Source of the DNA: Gammaproteobacteria bacterium
Lineage (GTDB): Bacteria; Pseudomonadota; Gammaproteobacteria; Pseudomonadales; Pseudohongiellaceae
DNA: 64,000 nt
NCBI GenBank assembly: GCA_029246545.1
Contig: JAQWMX010000008.1
Coordinates: 62,001-126,000, forward strand
Direction: 5' to 3'
Part shown: positions 63,693-64,000 of the stretch, one piece after another
Position numbering within the stretch: position 1 is the first letter of the stretch
Layout: every line of letters begins with the position of its first letter
Made by a program: the position numbers and the translations under genes
The notes under the pieces: generated by a model
What the model saw: only the letters and a program-made list of their open reading frames with translations
What the model was told of the DNA's origin: nothing
Databases searched by the model: none

Positions 63693-64000
63693 CTATTCAT
63701 TAGTAATAGTTTTAATACCATCGTTATTTGAAAAAATTAGACTTTTTACGAAGTTGCCATAATCAACATTGAGATAATTCTGCATATTTGGCCAATAATT
63801 TCTTAGCATTCCATGTTCAACTCGCATGGCTTCAGGAATACTTGTTAGCTCTGCTTCCTGATAAATATAAAAGAATTCGCTTTCCAGCTCAGCGCCAACT
63901 AATGCTAAGGGTATTTCTTCACCGTCAGCATCCCATAATTTAAAACTATTACTTAACTCAACTCCAACCCTTGCTTGGGCAGGAATACGATCAAGACCGC
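63693..64000 (-). CDS. C-terminal part of a DUF6702-like protein (cut by window edge)
   Basis: The last 102 codons of a leftward gene. Residues such as FKLWDADGEEIPLALVGAE, FFYIYQEAEL, MRVEHGMLRNYWPNMQN and VNVDYGNFVKSLIFSNNDG give the typical DUF6702 C-terminus: a strand-rich domain ending in a WP-x-Q-x-N-x-V segment. DUF6702 proteins are usually exported and of unknown function. Its stop lies 172 bases before the dsbD-like start; that interval is AT-rich and should hold the dsbD promoter. The N-terminus and any signal peptide are outside the window. Confidence 0.65.
   Translation of the reverse strand, partial: GLDRIPAQARVGVELSNSFKLWDADGEEIPLALVGAELESEFFYIYQEAELTSIPEAMRVEHGMLRNYWPNMQNYLNVDYGNFVKSLIFSNNDGIKTITNE

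Noticed and set aside
1-64000. tRNA, rRNA, CRISPR, insertion sequence or prophage
   Set aside because: None of the intergenic gaps contains a cloverleaf-like block, spaced repeats or transposase/integrase genes; the lambda-P-like gene stands alone.

Overview
The window reads as chromosome of a low-GC, aerobic, probably marine gammaproteobacterium. The evidence is gene order and protein relatedness by eye: the glyA-nrdR-ribD-ribE-ribBA-ribH-nusB-thiL-pgpA run, 6S RNA between zapA and the formyl-THF ligase gene, pepP-ubiH downstream of a UPF0149 gene, BaeSR, EttA, Uup and SrmB/DeaD helicases. An OM-clade or Cellvibrionales-like lineage is my guess, not something the sequence proves. I saw no tRNA, rRNA, insertion sequence, prophage or CRISPR array.

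Layout. 1-6.1 kb: a cut-off secreted protein, the BaeSR envelope-stress two-component system, a frameshifted GGDEF gene, a lambda-P-like putative helicase loader and the translation factor EttA. 6.3-17.6 kb: serine hydroxymethyltransferase, NrdR, the riboflavin genes, NusB, ThiL, then a HlyD/ABC-2 exporter, PgpA and a YaiI-type protein. 17.6-23.2 kb (minus strand): a frameshifted nucleotide cyclase-FHA gene, DeaD, an AlkD-like protein and Uup. 23.3-29.3 kb: aldehyde dehydrogenase, a deacetylase, a lipoprotein, a membrane zinc peptidase, and the metK-ahcY pair of the activated methyl cycle. 29.5-37.6 kb: central carbon genes tkt-epd-pgk-fba, a SnoaL-like secreted protein, an aldo-keto reductase and rpiA. 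37.8-46 kb: formyl-THF ligase, 6S RNA, zapA, a coiled-coil gene, UPF0149, pepP, ubiH, a PiT phosphate transporter and an SrmB-like helicase. 46-64 kb is more accessory: a frameshifted metallo-hydrolase/cNMP-binding gene, an OprP-type porin, a Fur-boxed imelysin/di-heme operon, a divergent MutS-like ATPase, a serine hydrolase with a membrane tail, a fatty-acid desaturase flanked by direct repeats, a DsbD/ScsB-type protein and a cut-off DUF6702-like gene.

The most interesting points are these. (1) A promoter with an excellent Fur box drives five periplasmic genes (two imelysins, two di-heme proteins, one DUF1513 propeller), which looks like an iron-acquisition system built on heme redox chemistry. 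(2) All three genes here that would make or sense nucleotide second messengers (GGDEF, class III cyclase, cNMP-binding) are split by frameshifts, and two also have altered catalytic motifs. (3) A perfect FNR/Anr-type palindrome lies upstream of an unannotated 34-residue membrane peptide. (4) A roughly 600-residue MutS-like ATPase follows the iron operon. (5) The desaturase gene lies between old direct repeats that include the 3' end of the neighbouring dsbD-like gene. All family assignments come from reading motifs by eye; no database search was run.
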